Of a stretch of DNA of 64,000 nt, positions 33,347 to 43,047 are shown in pieces (within the stretch, counting starts at the first letter, position 1; every line of letters starts with the position of its first letter). The DNA comes from Palleronia sp. LCG004 (GTDB lineage Bacteria > Pseudomonadota > Alphaproteobacteria > Rhodobacterales > Rhodobacteraceae): positions 620,001-684,000 of the forward strand of contig NZ_CP136759.1 of assembly GCF_032931615.1 (NCBI RefSeq), given 5' to 3'. The translations under genes and the position numbers were made by a program. The notes under the pieces were generated by a model. That model made no database searches. It was not told the DNA's origin and saw nothing but the letters and a program-made list of their open reading frames with translations.

Positions 33347-33379
33347 GGCCATAGACAATCTCGGTGCGGAGGTGAAGGC

Positions 33380-34243
33380 ATGGCGAAGGTGGCGTTTCTC
33401 GGACTCGGCGTGATGGGGTATCCCATGGCGGGGCATCTCGTGGCCGCAGGCCATGAGGTGGTGGTCTACAACAGGACGCAATCGAAGGCGTCCTCGTGGG
33501 CCGAAGAGCATGGCGGACGGCACGAGGCGACCCCCCGCGCGGCAGCCGAGGGTGCCGAATTCGTGATGACCTGTGTCGGCAACGACGACGACCTGCGCAG
33601 CGTGTGTCTGGGTGATGACGGTGCCTTCGCCGGAATGGGGCCCGACGCGCTGCTCGTCGATCACACGACCGTTTCGGCGCGGGTGACGCGGGAGCTTTCC
33701 GAGGAGATCGGCGGCCGCTTCGTCGATGCGCCGATCTCGGGCGGACAGGCCGGGGCGGAGAACGGAAAGCTGTCGATCATGTGCGGCGGTCCCGAAGACG
33801 CCTTTGCCCGGGCCGAGCCGGTGATGGACGTCTATGCCAAGATCTGTCGGCGTATCGGCGACACGGGTGCCGGCCAGATGACCAAGATGTGCAACCAGAT
33901 CGCCATTGCCGGCCTTGTCCAGGGCCTGTCCGAGGCGCTCAACTTCGCCGAAACCGCCGGTCTCGACGGCCGTGCGGTGGTCGAGGTCATCAGCCAGGGT
34001 GCCGCCGGCAGCTGGCAGATGGAGAACCGCTACGAGACCATGCTCGACGACGAGTTCGATCACGGCTTCGCCGTCGACTGGATGCGAAAGGACCTCGGCA
34101 TCTGTCTCGACACGGCGGACGAGATCGGCGCGTCGCTGCCTGTCACCGCGCTCGTCGACCAGTTCTACAAGGACGTCCAGAAGATCGGTGGCGGGCGCTG
34201 GGATACCTCCGCCCTCATAAAACGGCTGCGCGCCCTGGGCTGA
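33380..34243 (+). CDS. 3-hydroxyisobutyrate dehydrogenase-like oxidoreductase (beta-hydroxyacid dehydrogenase family)
   Basis: 287 residues. The N terminus MAKVAFLGLGVMGYPMAGHL is the family cofactor signature, VDAPISGGQAGAENGKLSIMCGG is the substrate-loop signature, and the catalytic Lys lies in GQMTKMCNQI. Likely reactions are oxidation of 3-hydroxyisobutyrate or reduction of tartronate or succinic semialdehyde; the sequence does not decide. ATG 33380 follows GCGGAGGTG. Divergent from the acylase gene. Confidence 0.9.
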   Translation: MAKVAFLGLGVMGYPMAGHLVAAGHEVVVYNRTQSKASSWAEEHGGRHEATPRAAAEGAEFVMTCVGNDDDLRSVCLGDDGAFAGMGPDALLVDHTTVSARVTRELSEEIGGRFVDAPISGGQAGAENGKLSIMCGGPEDAFARAEPVMDVYAKICRRIGDTGAGQMTKMCNQIAIAGLVQGLSEALNFAETAGLDGRAVVEVISQGAAGSWQMENRYETMLDDEFDHGFAVDWMRKDLGICLDTADEIGASLPVTALVDQFYKDVQKIGGGRWDTSALIKRLRALG

Positions 34244-34252
34244 CGGCCCACC

Positions 34253-34276
34253 ATGCGTATTTGAAAAAGCAGAGAG
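34253..34276 (+). repeat. Gene-end motif, copy 1 (after the dehydrogenase)
   Basis: ATGCGTATTTGAAAAAGC followed by AGAGAG, beginning 9 nt after the stop. It matches copy 2 (34461-34484, other strand) at 19 of 24 positions. Each copy follows the stop of one of two convergent genes in the same relative direction. Confidence 0.5.
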
Positions 34277-34460
34277 TTGGGTCGGCGAGCAGAGCAGCCG
34301 CCTCGTCCCTCTTGCGCGCGAGGTCATGGGGTAAGCCCCGTTTCTCCCATGCCAGGACCGAAAGTACCGGGGCCGGCCCTCTTCGCTTTGCGGTCATCGG
34401 CGCGCCTGCCTGTACCGCCCGTCAGGCTTGTCACGGGACGAGTTAAGGGCGCGTCAACAG

Positions 34461-34484
34461 CTCTTTGCTTTCGAAAATACGCAC
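34461..34484 (-). repeat. Gene-end motif, copy 2 (after trpE)
   Basis: On the minus strand GTGCGTATTTTCGAAAGC followed by AAAGAG, 27 nt after the trpE stop. It is an inverted partner of 34253-34276. The 180 nt between the copies contain no gene that I can support. Confidence 0.5.
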
Positions 34485-34511
34485 GGCACTACGCTGGTCG
34501 TGCGAAGGCGG

Positions 34512-36026
34512 TCAGCCGTTCCGGGGCCTTCCGGCAAAGCGCGCGGCGTCCTCGGCCGCCCGACGGAGCGCTCGGGCCTTGTTGACGGTTTCTTCGTATT
34601 CGGCCTGCGGGTCGCTGTCGTGGACGACCCCGCCGCCCGACTGGATGTAGAGCACCTTGTCCTTGATGACGGCGGTGCGCAGCGCGATGCACATGTCCAT
34701 GTCGCCGCCGGCTGAGAAATATCCCAGGCCCCCGCCGTAGATTCCGCGCTTTTCGGGTTCGAGCTCGTCGATGATCTCCATCGCGCGGACCTTGGGGGCA
34801 CCCGAAACGGTGCCCGCGGGCAGGCCCGCCAGAAGCGCAGAGAGCGCGTCGTGTTCGTCGGACAATTCGCCGACCACGTTCGAAACGATGTGCATCACGT
34901 GGGAATAGCGCTCGATCACGAATTCCTCGGTCGGGCGGACCGTTCCGATCTTTGAGACGCGGCCGGTATCGTTTCGGCCGAGATCGAGCAGCATGAGATG
35001 TTCGGCCAGCTCCTTCTCGTCAGACAGGAGGTCGGCTTCGAGCCTGCGATCCTCCTCTGGCGTGGCACCTCGGGGCCGCGTCCCGGCGATGGGTCTGATC
35101 GTGACCTGCCCGTCCATGACCCGCACGAGGATCTCGGGGCTCGCGCCGACCACCTGGAAGCCGCCGAAATTGAAATAGAACATGAAAGGCGAGGGGTTCA
35201 TCCGCCGCAGCGAACGGTAGAGCGCGAAGGACGGCAGGTCGAAATCGAGGCTCCATCGCTGCGATGGCACGACCTGGAAGATGTCACCGGCGGCGATGTA
35301 GTCCTTGGCCCGCGTCACCGCGGCGAGGTAGTCTTCGTGGCTGAAATTCGACCTCGGCTCGGAGGGTATGCCGGCGTCGCCCAGATCGCGCGCATCGCCC
35401 GGGGGCGCGCGGTCGAGGTCGCGCAGCGCGTCCATGACCCGCTCGGCCGCCTGGGCATAGGCCGCGCGCGCCGAGAGCCCGGACGCGACCCAGGCAGGCG
35501 CGACCACCGTCACCTCGCCCTTCACGCCGTCCAGCACGGCCACGACCGAGGGGCGCAGCATCATCGCGTCGGGCAGGTCGAGCGGGTCGGGATTGACGTT
35601 CGGCAGACGCTCGACCAGCCGGATCATGTCATAGCCCAAATAACCGAAGAGCCCCGCGGAGGAGGCGGGCAGATCGTCCGGCAGGTCGATCCGGCTTTCG
35701 GCGATGATCCGTCGGAGCGCGTCGAGAGGCGATCCGTCCATCGGCTCGAAGGCGGTTTCGTCGAACCGGGCCTCGCGGTTCACGCGGCTCGTCTCGCCGC
35801 GGCATTCCCAGACGAGGTCGGGTTTCATCCCGATGATGGAATAGCGCCCGCGCACCTCGCCGCCCGTGACGGATTCGAGGATGAACGTGTCGCGCCCTGC
35901 CTGGGCCAATTTCAGCATCAGCGAGACGGGCGTGTCGAGATCGGCCGCGATGCGGGCATGGACGATCTGGTTGCGGCCGGCCTCGTAACCTTCGGCAAAG
36001 CTCTCGTAATCGGGTGTGAGCCGCAT
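34512..36026 (-). CDS. trpE: Anthranilate synthase component I
   Basis: 504 residues with an N-terminal regulatory and binding region (LLESVTGG) and the chorismate-binding core: IAGTRPRG, EDRRLEADLLSDEKELAEH, LDLGRND, and SGAPKVRAMEIIDELEP. It converts chorismate to anthranilate with the glutaminase TrpG, which is not in the window. ATG 36026 overlaps the ppiD stop by 1 nt, so the two are coupled and share the ppiD promoter. The first 10 residues look normal for the family. Confidence 0.96.
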   Translation of the reverse strand: MRLTPDYESFAEGYEAGRNQIVHARIAADLDTPVSLMLKLAQAGRDTFILESVTGGEVRGRYSIIGMKPDLVWECRGETSRVNREARFDETAFEPMDGSPLDALRRIIAESRIDLPDDLPASSAGLFGYLGYDMIRLVERLPNVNPDPLDLPDAMMLRPSVVAVLDGVKGEVTVVAPAWVASGLSARAAYAQAAERVMDALRDLDRAPPGDARDLGDAGIPSEPRSNFSHEDYLAAVTRAKDYIAAGDIFQVVPSQRWSLDFDLPSFALYRSLRRMNPSPFMFYFNFGGFQVVGASPEILVRVMDGQVTIRPIAGTRPRGATPEEDRRLEADLLSDEKELAEHLMLLDLGRNDTGRVSKIGTVRPTEEFVIERYSHVMHIVSNVVGELSDEHDALSALLAGLPAGTVSGAPKVRAMEIIDELEPEKRGIYGGGLGYFSAGGDMDMCIALRTAVIKDKVLYIQSGGGVVHDSDPQAEYEETVNKARALRRAAEDAARFAGRPRNG

Positions 36027-37891
36027 CAGTTGAACTGCGAATTGACGGCCTGCACGGCCTGCTGGTTCAACTGGATGCCCTTCTCCGTCTCCAGCGCGCG
36101 GGTAAAGGCCTCTGTCACGTCCTGCGCGATCCCCTGTCCGATGGTGCGCGTGACGTTGCGACGGACCTCCTGTGCCTCCGGGGCTTCGGGGTCGGGCATC
36201 TCGATCGCGTCGACCCGCAGGAGAACGGCCCCGTCTGGCGCGGTCAGGACGCTGATCCCGCCTTCGTTCAGCGTGAAGGCGGCGGTCGCGAGTTCGCTCG
36301 GGAGATCCTCGAAGAAGGCGTCGCGCAGGACTCCGGTCTCGGTCCTGAGCGTTCCGTCCTGATCCTCGATCGCGGCACCCTCGGCGAGGGCCTCGCGGAT
36401 CGCCTCGGCCTTGTCTGCGAGGCGGGTGCGCAGACGTTCGGCGCGCCAGGCTTCCAGTGCCTGATCGCGGACGTCTTCCAGAGGTTGCACTGTCGGTTCG
36501 ACCACCTCGTCGACGCGGAGCGCGAAGAGGCCGCCATCTGCGAGTTCGTAGAGAGTCGGGAAATCCCCGATCTCGGTTTCGCCCGCGATCTCGCGGAAGG
36601 TCTCGTAGGCATCGATCTCCTGTCCGTTGACCGAGGCGAGCTCAGGCGAATAAAAGATCTCGTTCGTCTCGAACGGAGTTTCCTCGCCGATCTCCTCGAG
36701 CGTCGCGCCGCCCGCCAGCAGATCCTCGACCGGTTCGATCTCGGACTCCACGCGGCGCCGGGCGGCGGCGGATGCGAATTCGGCGCGCAGCTCTGGCTCG
36801 ACATCCTCGAACGGGGTTTCGGTCGCGCGCAGGATCGCGTTCACGCGGTAGAGCGCGGCACCGAGATCGGATTCGACCGGGCCGACGATGCCTGTTTCCG
36901 TCGTGTCGAAGACCGCCTCCGCGGCAACGTCGCCGAGATCATCGCGCGAGACCTCGCCCAGATCGACGTCGTCGAGCGTCAATCCGCGATCGGCGACGAG
37001 GGTGTCGAAATCGGTCTCGCCGCTTTCGATGGCAGCTGCAGCCGCCTCGGCATCTGCGGGGTCGGAGAAGACCAGCCGTTCGGCCAGGCGGCGCTCGGGC
37101 TGATTGTATTCCGACGCGCGATCCTCGTAGAGCGCGCGCAGATCCTCCTCGGTCGGGCCGGTCTCGTCGAGGACCATCTCGGGGGTGAGCCAGGCATAGG
37201 TGATCCGCTTGCGCTCGGGCAGGGTGAAGAGATTCTGATTGGCGTCGTAGAAATTCCTGAGCACGCCGTCCGACGGCTCGGGGATCGGGCTGTCGAGGTC
37301 GTCGGGCCCGAGCACGAGGATCGAGAGGTCTCGCATCTCGCGCGCATAGGTGTAGAGCGTGTCGACGAAGGCGGCAGGCGGCTGGATCCCCGCGACGAGC
37401 GCGCCTTGCAGAAGGCTGCGCGAGATCTCCTCGCGGAGGCCTTCCTCGTAGTCGGCGACCGAAATGCCGGCATTCCCGAGCGCGAATTCGTAGGCCTGGC
37501 GGTCGAAGGATCCGTCGGCCCCCTGGAAGGCACGGGTATTCATCACCTCGTTGCGAATCTCGCCGTCGCCAACCGAAAGACCAAGCTCGTCTGCCTCGTC
37601 CTCCAGCGCGGCGAGCGCGAGGAGGCGCTGCAGCACGCCCCCGTCGAGCCCGTATTGCTGTGCTTCCGCAAAGCTCAGCCGTTCGCCGGTCTGCTGCTCG
37701 ATGCCGCGGATCTCCTGCTGGAGGGCGCGCGCATAGCTCTCGGTGTCGATCGAGGTGTCTCCGACACGTCCGACCTCGCGCACGGAGCCGCCGAAATTCG
37801 TCGCGCCGAAGCCCGCCAGCCCCACGATGAGCAGAAGAAGGACGACCCAGATGATGCCCTTGGAAATTGCGTTGCCCGCGCTTTTCGCCAT
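36026..37891 (-). CDS. Peptidyl-prolyl isomerase PpiD-like periplasmic chaperone (SurA_N domain)
   Basis: 621 residues. The short cytoplasmic N terminus is followed by one membrane anchor (GIIWVVLLLLIVGLAGFGATNFGG), then a very acidic periplasmic part with a SurA-type N-terminal chaperone region and a diverged parvulin domain (TYAWLTPEMV... to about residue 350). PpiD assists folding of proteins leaving the Sec channel. The pairing ppiD-trpE is typical for Rhodobacteraceae. A promoter lies at 37925-37953. Confidence 0.88.
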   Translation of the reverse strand: MAKSAGNAISKGIIWVVLLLLIVGLAGFGATNFGGSVREVGRVGDTSIDTESYARALQQEIRGIEQQTGERLSFAEAQQYGLDGGVLQRLLALAALEDEADELGLSVGDGEIRNEVMNTRAFQGADGSFDRQAYEFALGNAGISVADYEEGLREEISRSLLQGALVAGIQPPAAFVDTLYTYAREMRDLSILVLGPDDLDSPIPEPSDGVLRNFYDANQNLFTLPERKRITYAWLTPEMVLDETGPTEEDLRALYEDRASEYNQPERRLAERLVFSDPADAEAAAAAIESGETDFDTLVADRGLTLDDVDLGEVSRDDLGDVAAEAVFDTTETGIVGPVESDLGAALYRVNAILRATETPFEDVEPELRAEFASAAARRRVESEIEPVEDLLAGGATLEEIGEETPFETNEIFYSPELASVNGQEIDAYETFREIAGETEIGDFPTLYELADGGLFALRVDEVVEPTVQPLEDVRDQALEAWRAERLRTRLADKAEAIREALAEGAAIEDQDGTLRTETGVLRDAFFEDLPSELATAAFTLNEGGISVLTAPDGAVLLRVDAIEMPDPEAPEAQEVRRNVTRTIGQGIAQDVTEAFTRALETEKGIQLNQQAVQAVNSQFN

Positions 37892-37924
37892 GTCGTCAAC
37901 TCCGCCCGAAATGCTGTCCCGGCG

Positions 37925-37953
37925 GGTCTATAGGGCCTTGCGCGTCGTCGCAA
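37925..37953 (-). promoter_or_regulatory. Predicted promoter of ppiD-trpE
   Basis: On the minus strand TTGCGA (37948-37953), a 17-bp spacer, then TAGACC (37925-37930), 33 nt before the ppiD start. Confidence 0.45.
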
Positions 37954-37965
37954 GATCGCCCCCTC

Positions 37966-38526
37966 TCAGGGAATGATGCGCGTGTACTTGGTCCCGGCGA
38001 CGGTCGCGCCCGCAATGAGGCCCGCCTGGCCGAAGACGACGCCGATCACCGGGGTGAGGGAGGTCGTTGTCGTGGCCGATAGATTGCCGCCGCGATCGCG
38101 AACCGCGTATTCGATATCGGCACCCGCGGTGTACCCGCTCGAATTGCGGAAATCGTAGAGCGCGTCGTCGGTCATGAAGAACAGGACATGCGCATATTGC
38201 TGCGCGCCGATCTGCAGGCCGACATTGGCCGTCGTCGCGGAGTAGTAATCGATCGGCGTCCCGTCCACGAGAAGCGCGCCGCGTCCGTAACTGCCGCCCA
38301 CGCCGAAGCCCGCCTGCGTGATCAGCGGCATGACGAGGATGCCCGACGCCTTGTCGCGCAGGTCCTGCGTCGAGGGATAATTGCCGTAGAGGTAGTCGAG
38401 CGTGGAGGCCACGCGCGCGTCGATGCTCTGGCTCCCGCGGCTCGAGATGCCGTTCGCGCAACCTGCGGCGGCGAGGAACGCCGCGCTGCCGCCTGCAAGA
38501 ACCGCGCGGCGGGTGAGGATTGTCAT
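37966..38526 (-). CDS. SYLF-domain (YSC84/DUF500) lipoprotein
   Basis: 186 residues. The N terminus MTILTRRAVLAGGSAAFLAAAGC combines a twin-Arg motif with a lipobox, so Cys23 is probably lipidated, possibly after Tat export. The rest is a SYLF domain with DKASGILVMPLITQAGFGVGGSYGRGALL and FGQAGLIAGATVAGTKYTRI. SYLF proteins bind lipids. The function in bacteria is not established. It precedes ppiD on the same strand. Confidence 0.85.
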   Translation of the reverse strand: MTILTRRAVLAGGSAAFLAAAGCANGISSRGSQSIDARVASTLDYLYGNYPSTQDLRDKASGILVMPLITQAGFGVGGSYGRGALLVDGTPIDYYSATTANVGLQIGAQQYAHVLFFMTDDALYDFRNSSGYTAGADIEYAVRDRGGNLSATTTTSLTPVIGVVFGQAGLIAGATVAGTKYTRIIP

Positions 38527-38666
38527 GGATCTGCCCCTTGTGACTGCCGATTGCCTGGCTGGAATGGCGATCTTTCACGACCGCTCTCGGCGTTGTTATA
38601 TCGACCGCGGCCTTGCCTGTCATCCGCCGTCGGACTGCGCGGGCGGTGATTCGCCGCTGCTGGATC

Positions 38667-39722
<1,056 letters not shown>

Positions 39723-39766
39723 TCAAGTGTAAGTCGGGTCGCGCGACACAGGCCGGGGCCGTTCCG

Positions 39767-40291
39767 TTGAGTTTCTTCCAGACCATCTTCGAGACCATCG
39801 ACATGCGCTCCTTCTCGAACCTCTGGTTCTGGATCGCACTGGCCGCCGTCTGGTCGATGGCGAGCCATTACGTGCTGGGCGTGCCCTACGACATGGTTCC
39901 GCGCGCCGCGCGCCATGGCGGCACGTCCGAGCGCGATCTGGAGGCGCTGGTGCGCATCCGGGTGCGCCGCCTGCTCTTCGTGGCGCAGGTCTCGGGGATC
40001 TGGCTGGTTGCGCTGGGGGCCGCGGCGCTTTCGACGCTGCTGGTGCTGGGGTTCTGGTACGGGGTCGAATTCGCGCAGGCCACGTTCCTGGTCTGCGCGC
40101 CGATGTCGCTGGTGTCGCTGCACGCGATATCGACCGCGCGGTTGATCGAGATGGCCGATCTCGACGGCGCGCAACTGCGCGCGCGTCTGGTGCTCCATCG
40201 CCGGGTGACGCAGACGATCGGCGTCGTGTCGATCTTCGTGACGGCGATGTGGGGAATGTACCGCAATCTGAGCGTCTGGCCGCTCGGCTGA
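39767..40291 (+). CDS. Small membrane protein of the type annotated 'component of SufBCD complex' in Rhodobacterales
   Basis: 174 residues with about four hydrophobic helices. The opening SFFQTIFETIDMRSFSNLWFWIALA and SHYVLGVPYDMV are, from memory, typical of a Rhodobacterales family carrying that label; no evidence for an Fe-S role is visible here. The start is TTG 39767, which gives the expected N terminus; the first ATG (39803) would cut it. Divergent from hemB and convergent with hpt, 8 nt apart. Confidence 0.65.
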   Translation: MSFFQTIFETIDMRSFSNLWFWIALAAVWSMASHYVLGVPYDMVPRAARHGGTSERDLEALVRIRVRRLLFVAQVSGIWLVALGAAALSTLLVLGFWYGVEFAQATFLVCAPMSLVSLHAISTARLIEMADLDGAQLRARLVLHRRVTQTIGVVSIFVTAMWGMYRNLSVWPLG

Positions 40292-40299
40292 GCGGCGGC

Positions 40300-40836
40300 T
40301 TAGGGGAGCCTGACGGTCCCGATGTAGGGCAGATTGCGGTCGCGCTGTGCGTAGTCGATCCCGTAGCCCACCACAAATTCGTCGGGGATCTCGAACCCGG
40401 TCCATGTCGCACGGACGTCGACCTGCCTGCGCGACGGCTTGTCGAGCAGGGCGATCGTCTCGAGCCGGGCGGGACGCCGCGACCGGAGCAGCCCCAGGAC
40501 ATGACGCAGGGTGAGGCCGGTATCGACGATATCCTCGACCAGCAGGACGTCGCGCCCCTCGATCGGGCCGCGCAGATCCTTGAGGATGCGGACATCGTGG
40601 CTGCTTTCCATCGCGTTGCCGTAGGACGAGGCTTCGATGAAATCGACCTCGACCGGCAGGTCCAGCTTGCGCACGAGATCCGCGATGAAGATGAAGGACC
40701 CCCGCAGGAGGCCCACAACGACGAGCTTTTCCGTGTCACCGAACGCGGCCTCGATCTCGGTCCCGAGGGCCCCGATGCGCGCCGCGATGGCTTCCGCGGA
40801 TATCAGTTCGTCGATTTCGTAGTCGCGCCGCGCCAT
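40300..40836 (-). CDS. hpt: Hypoxanthine phosphoribosyltransferase
   Basis: 178 residues. The PRPP-binding motif [14 protein letters not shown], the GLLRGSFIF loop, and [24 protein letters not shown] at the C terminus are characteristic of Hpt. It salvages hypoxanthine (and possibly guanine) to nucleotides in the cytoplasm. Divergent from the COQ10-like gene with 64 bp between starts. Confidence 0.94.
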   Translation of the reverse strand: MARRDYEIDELISAEAIAARIGALGTEIEAAFGDTEKLVVVGLLRGSFIFIADLVRKLDLPVEVDFIEASSYGNAMESSHDVRILKDLRGPIEGRDVLLVEDIVDTGLTLRHVLGLLRSRRPARLETIALLDKPSRRQVDVRATWTGFEIPDEFVVGYGIDYAQRDRNLPYIGTVRLP

Positions 40837-40900
40837 GGCGTCCCCTTGAATTTCTGGACGTGCTGTCGGAAAGGATGTTCAGACAATCGCGAAGGACGTT

Positions 40901-41344
40901 ATGCCGACCCATCACGAAACCCGCAAGCTGCCCTATACCGCGCAGCAGATGTACGATCTGGTGGCAGACGTCGAGAGCTATCCCAAATTCCTGCCATGGA
41001 CTGCGGCCGCGCGCGTGCGCGACCGGCGGCAGACCGAGGACGGCGAGGTGATGGAGGCCGATCTGGTCATCAGCTTCAAGGTCTTTCGCGAACGCTTTCG
41101 CAGCGAGGTCACGCTCCGCCCCGACGACATGAAGATCGACACCCGCTATGTCACGGGTCCGTTCCGGCACATGAATTCCACATGGACCTTCATGGAGCGT
41201 GAGAAGGGGTGCGAGGTCAAGTTCGACGTCGATTTCGAGTTCAAGAGCCGCATCCTCGGCTCGGCCGCGTCGATGTTCTTCAACGACGCGATGCAGCGGA
41301 TCGTCAGGGCATTCGAGCGTCGCGCGGCCCAGCTCTACGGCTGA
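40901..41344 (+). CDS. COQ10/RatA-like START-domain protein
   Basis: 147 residues with YTAQQMYDLVADVESYPKFLPWTAAARV and a C-terminal LGSAASMFFNDAMQRIVRAFERRA helix, typical of the ubiquinone-binding COQ10 / RatA family. In alphaproteobacteria a role in ubiquinone handling is likelier than the ribosome-association toxin role assigned to E. coli RatA; this is an inference. No antitoxin gene is adjacent. ATG 40901 follows GAAGGACG. Confidence 0.9.
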   Translation: MPTHHETRKLPYTAQQMYDLVADVESYPKFLPWTAAARVRDRRQTEDGEVMEADLVISFKVFRERFRSEVTLRPDDMKIDTRYVTGPFRHMNSTWTFMEREKGCEVKFDVDFEFKSRILGSAASMFFNDAMQRIVRAFERRAAQLYG

Positions 41345-41455
41345 GATCACGCGTTAACGATATCGAAGGATTTTGCGGCAAGACACGATTCCGCCGCAAT
41401 TCCGCCGCGAGGCGCTGTCATTCGACCTAGCAATCAAATGCTAAGGAATGGTTGA

Positions 41456-42022
41456 ATGTTTGCCCTGAACAGTTTGACGAGTTCGCTCGGCTACAAGCCG
41501 AAGCCGACCGCCCCCCTAGAGCCTGTCGCCGAGACCTCCCCAAAGGCCGGAACCCAGTCATCGCTTTCGGAACAGCCCGCCGCGACGCCGCAATCCACGA
41601 CAGAAGGTACGAGCGTTGCGCCGAATGCGGTCGCCCCGGCGGCACCCGTAAAAAGCACCGCCATCGTTCCGGCGGAATCGTCGGCGACCTCCGCCGAGCA
41701 GCGTCCGGCCGAAACCACCGCGATGCGGGCGAACGCTGCTGGGCGCGACGACGGCCTCGTGCGCGATCTGCCAGGCGCCATCGCCGCCGATCTCGGAGCG
41801 ATCGCGATGGACGAGGATGCTTCCCGCGCGGCCGCCGAGTCCGCACGGACTGCCCTCCGCGTCAGCATGGTGGTCGAAGGAATGTCGAGCCCGGTCGTCG
41901 CAAACGGTGCCGAGCCGGTCGCACGCGACCCCGCCGCGCAGGAAGCCAGCGACCGCTATGACAGCGTTCGCCCCGCAATCGACACGGTGAAACCCGAGCG
42001 GCTACTGGCAAAGGTCGCCTGA
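41456..42022 (+). CDS. Hypothetical Ala/Pro/Thr-rich protein
   Basis: 188 residues of low complexity, dominated by Ala, Pro, Thr, Ser and Glu, with no signal peptide and no membrane segment. A short MFALNSLTSSLGYKPKP start and a more ordered acidic helix around AIAADLGAIAMDEDASRAAAESA are the only structured-looking parts. I do not recognise a family. A real gene is supported by an AAGGAATGG ribosome-binding region, a 110-bp upstream gap and a hairpin after the stop. Probably intrinsically disordered. Confidence 0.5.
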   Translation: MFALNSLTSSLGYKPKPTAPLEPVAETSPKAGTQSSLSEQPAATPQSTTEGTSVAPNAVAPAAPVKSTAIVPAESSATSAEQRPAETTAMRANAAGRDDGLVRDLPGAIAADLGAIAMDEDASRAAAESARTALRVSMVVEGMSSPVVANGAEPVARDPAAQEASDRYDSVRPAIDTVKPERLLAKVA

Positions 42023-42028
42023 CACCTT

Positions 42029-42055
42029 TCCGGCCCCGTCCCGTTCGGGGCCGGA
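42029..42055. terminator. Hairpin between convergent genes
   Basis: Perfect 10-bp stem TCCGGCCCCG / CGGGGCCGGA (42029-42038 with 42046-42055) with a 7-nt loop, between the hypothetical gene and cinA. No T-run, so termination may be weak or factor-assisted. Confidence 0.5.
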
Positions 42056-42088
42056 TCCGATCTCAAGCTGTGCCGGTCCGGCCAGCAA

Positions 42089-42562
42089 TCAGCATTCGGC
42101 AAGGTGGGACAGGATCAGTTCGAGCGCGTGATCGACGGTCGCACGTCGCACGCCGTCCCGGCCGATCGCACCGAATTCCCGCGTCTCCGAACGTGTTTCA
42201 GCCGGGCCGGAGACGGCAAAGCAGACGCGCCCCTCGGGCTTCGTCTCGCTTCCGCCGGGGCCGGCGATGCCCGTGACCGCCACGGCAAGCGTCGTGCCCG
42301 CCCGCGACCGCGCGCCATCCGCCATCTCGCGCGCGACCTCCTCGCTGACCGCGCCGAACGTTTCGAGCGTCGCGGGCGAGACGCCGAGCATCTGGGTCTT
42401 GGCCGCGTTGGAATAGGTGACGAAGCCGCGGTCGAAGACCGCCGAGGATCCGGGCGGGTCGGTCAGCGCGGCCGCGATCATGCCCGCCGTGCAGCTTTCC
42501 GCCGTCGCGATCGTTGCCCCTTTCCGCCGCCCATGCTCGAGGATCCGGTCCGCCGCGTTCAC
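42089..42562 (-). CDS. CinA C-terminal family protein (nicotinamide-nucleotide amidase)
   Basis: 157 residues corresponding to the stand-alone PncC/CinA C-terminal domain. Signatures are TIATAESCTAGMIAAALTD, FVTYSNAAKTQMLGV, FGAVSEEVAREMADG and GIAGPGG. The domain deamidates NMN in pyridine nucleotide recycling. The start is GTG 42562, overlapping the pgpA stop (GTGA). The ispDF-pgpA-cinA order with 4-nt overlaps indicates one operon. Confidence 0.92.
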   Translation of the reverse strand: MNAADRILEHGRRKGATIATAESCTAGMIAAALTDPPGSSAVFDRGFVTYSNAAKTQMLGVSPATLETFGAVSEEVAREMADGARSRAGTTLAVAVTGIAGPGGSETKPEGRVCFAVSGPAETRSETREFGAIGRDGVRRATVDHALELILSHLAEC

Positions 42563-43047
42563 AGCAGCACCACATGGGCGAGGACCCCGAGGATGACGAC
42601 GCCGACCGCGGCAATCGCGCCCGCGATGATATCGTCGAGCATCACGCCCATCGGATCGCCGCGCCGGTCGGCCCAGCCCACGGGGCCGGGCTTCGCGATG
42701 TCGAAAAGACGAAAGAGCAGGAAGGCCGCGACCCAGCCGGGCCAGAGATCCGTGATCGCCGCGTCGACGTGCCACGCCCCGAAGCTGACCGGAAAAAGCG
42801 CAAGCCACTGACCCGACACCTCGTCGATCACGATCTCCGAGGGGTCCTCCACGCCCGTGCGGGCGGTCTCGGCGCGCACGACCACGAGGCCGATGGCGAA
42901 GGTCGCGACGATCCCGATGGCGAGAGCGAGCGGGCCGCCAAGCATATGGAGCAGCCACGCCACCGGAAGGGCGGCCAGCGATCCCCACGTGCCCGGACCC
43001 GGCCGCAGGAGACCCGCATAGAAAAAGGTCGCGATGAAACGGTTCAT
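42559..43047 (-). CDS. pgpA: Phosphatidylglycerophosphatase A
   Basis: 162 residues with four hydrophobic helices. [10 protein letters not shown] near the N terminus, [17 protein letters not shown], and [16 protein letters not shown] with [10 protein letters not shown] are PgpA signatures. It removes phosphate from phosphatidylglycerophosphate at the inner membrane. ATG 43047 overlaps the ispDF stop (ATGA). Confidence 0.95.
   Translation of the reverse strand: MNRFIATFFYAGLLRPGPGTWGSLAALPVAWLLHMLGGPLALAIGIVATFAIGLVVVRAETARTGVEDPSEIVIDEVSGQWLALFPVSFGAWHVDAAITDLWPGWVAAFLLFRLFDIAKPGPVGWADRRGDPMGVMLDDIIAGAIAAVGVVILGVLAHVVLL

Noticed and set aside
30789..33413. Long plus-strand frame opposite the penicillin-acylase-family gene
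   Set aside because: No ribosome-binding site, no recognisable domain and Arg-rich shadow composition; the minus-strand gene has clear catalytic motifs.
34215..34397. 60-codon minus-strand frame after the dehydrogenase gene
   Set aside because: It overlaps the end of a real gene, has no ribosome-binding site and no family likeness.
40901..41344. RatA-type toxin with a toxin-antitoxin module
   Set aside because: No antitoxin-like gene adjoins it, and in alphaproteobacteria this family is more plausibly the COQ10 ubiquinone-binding type.
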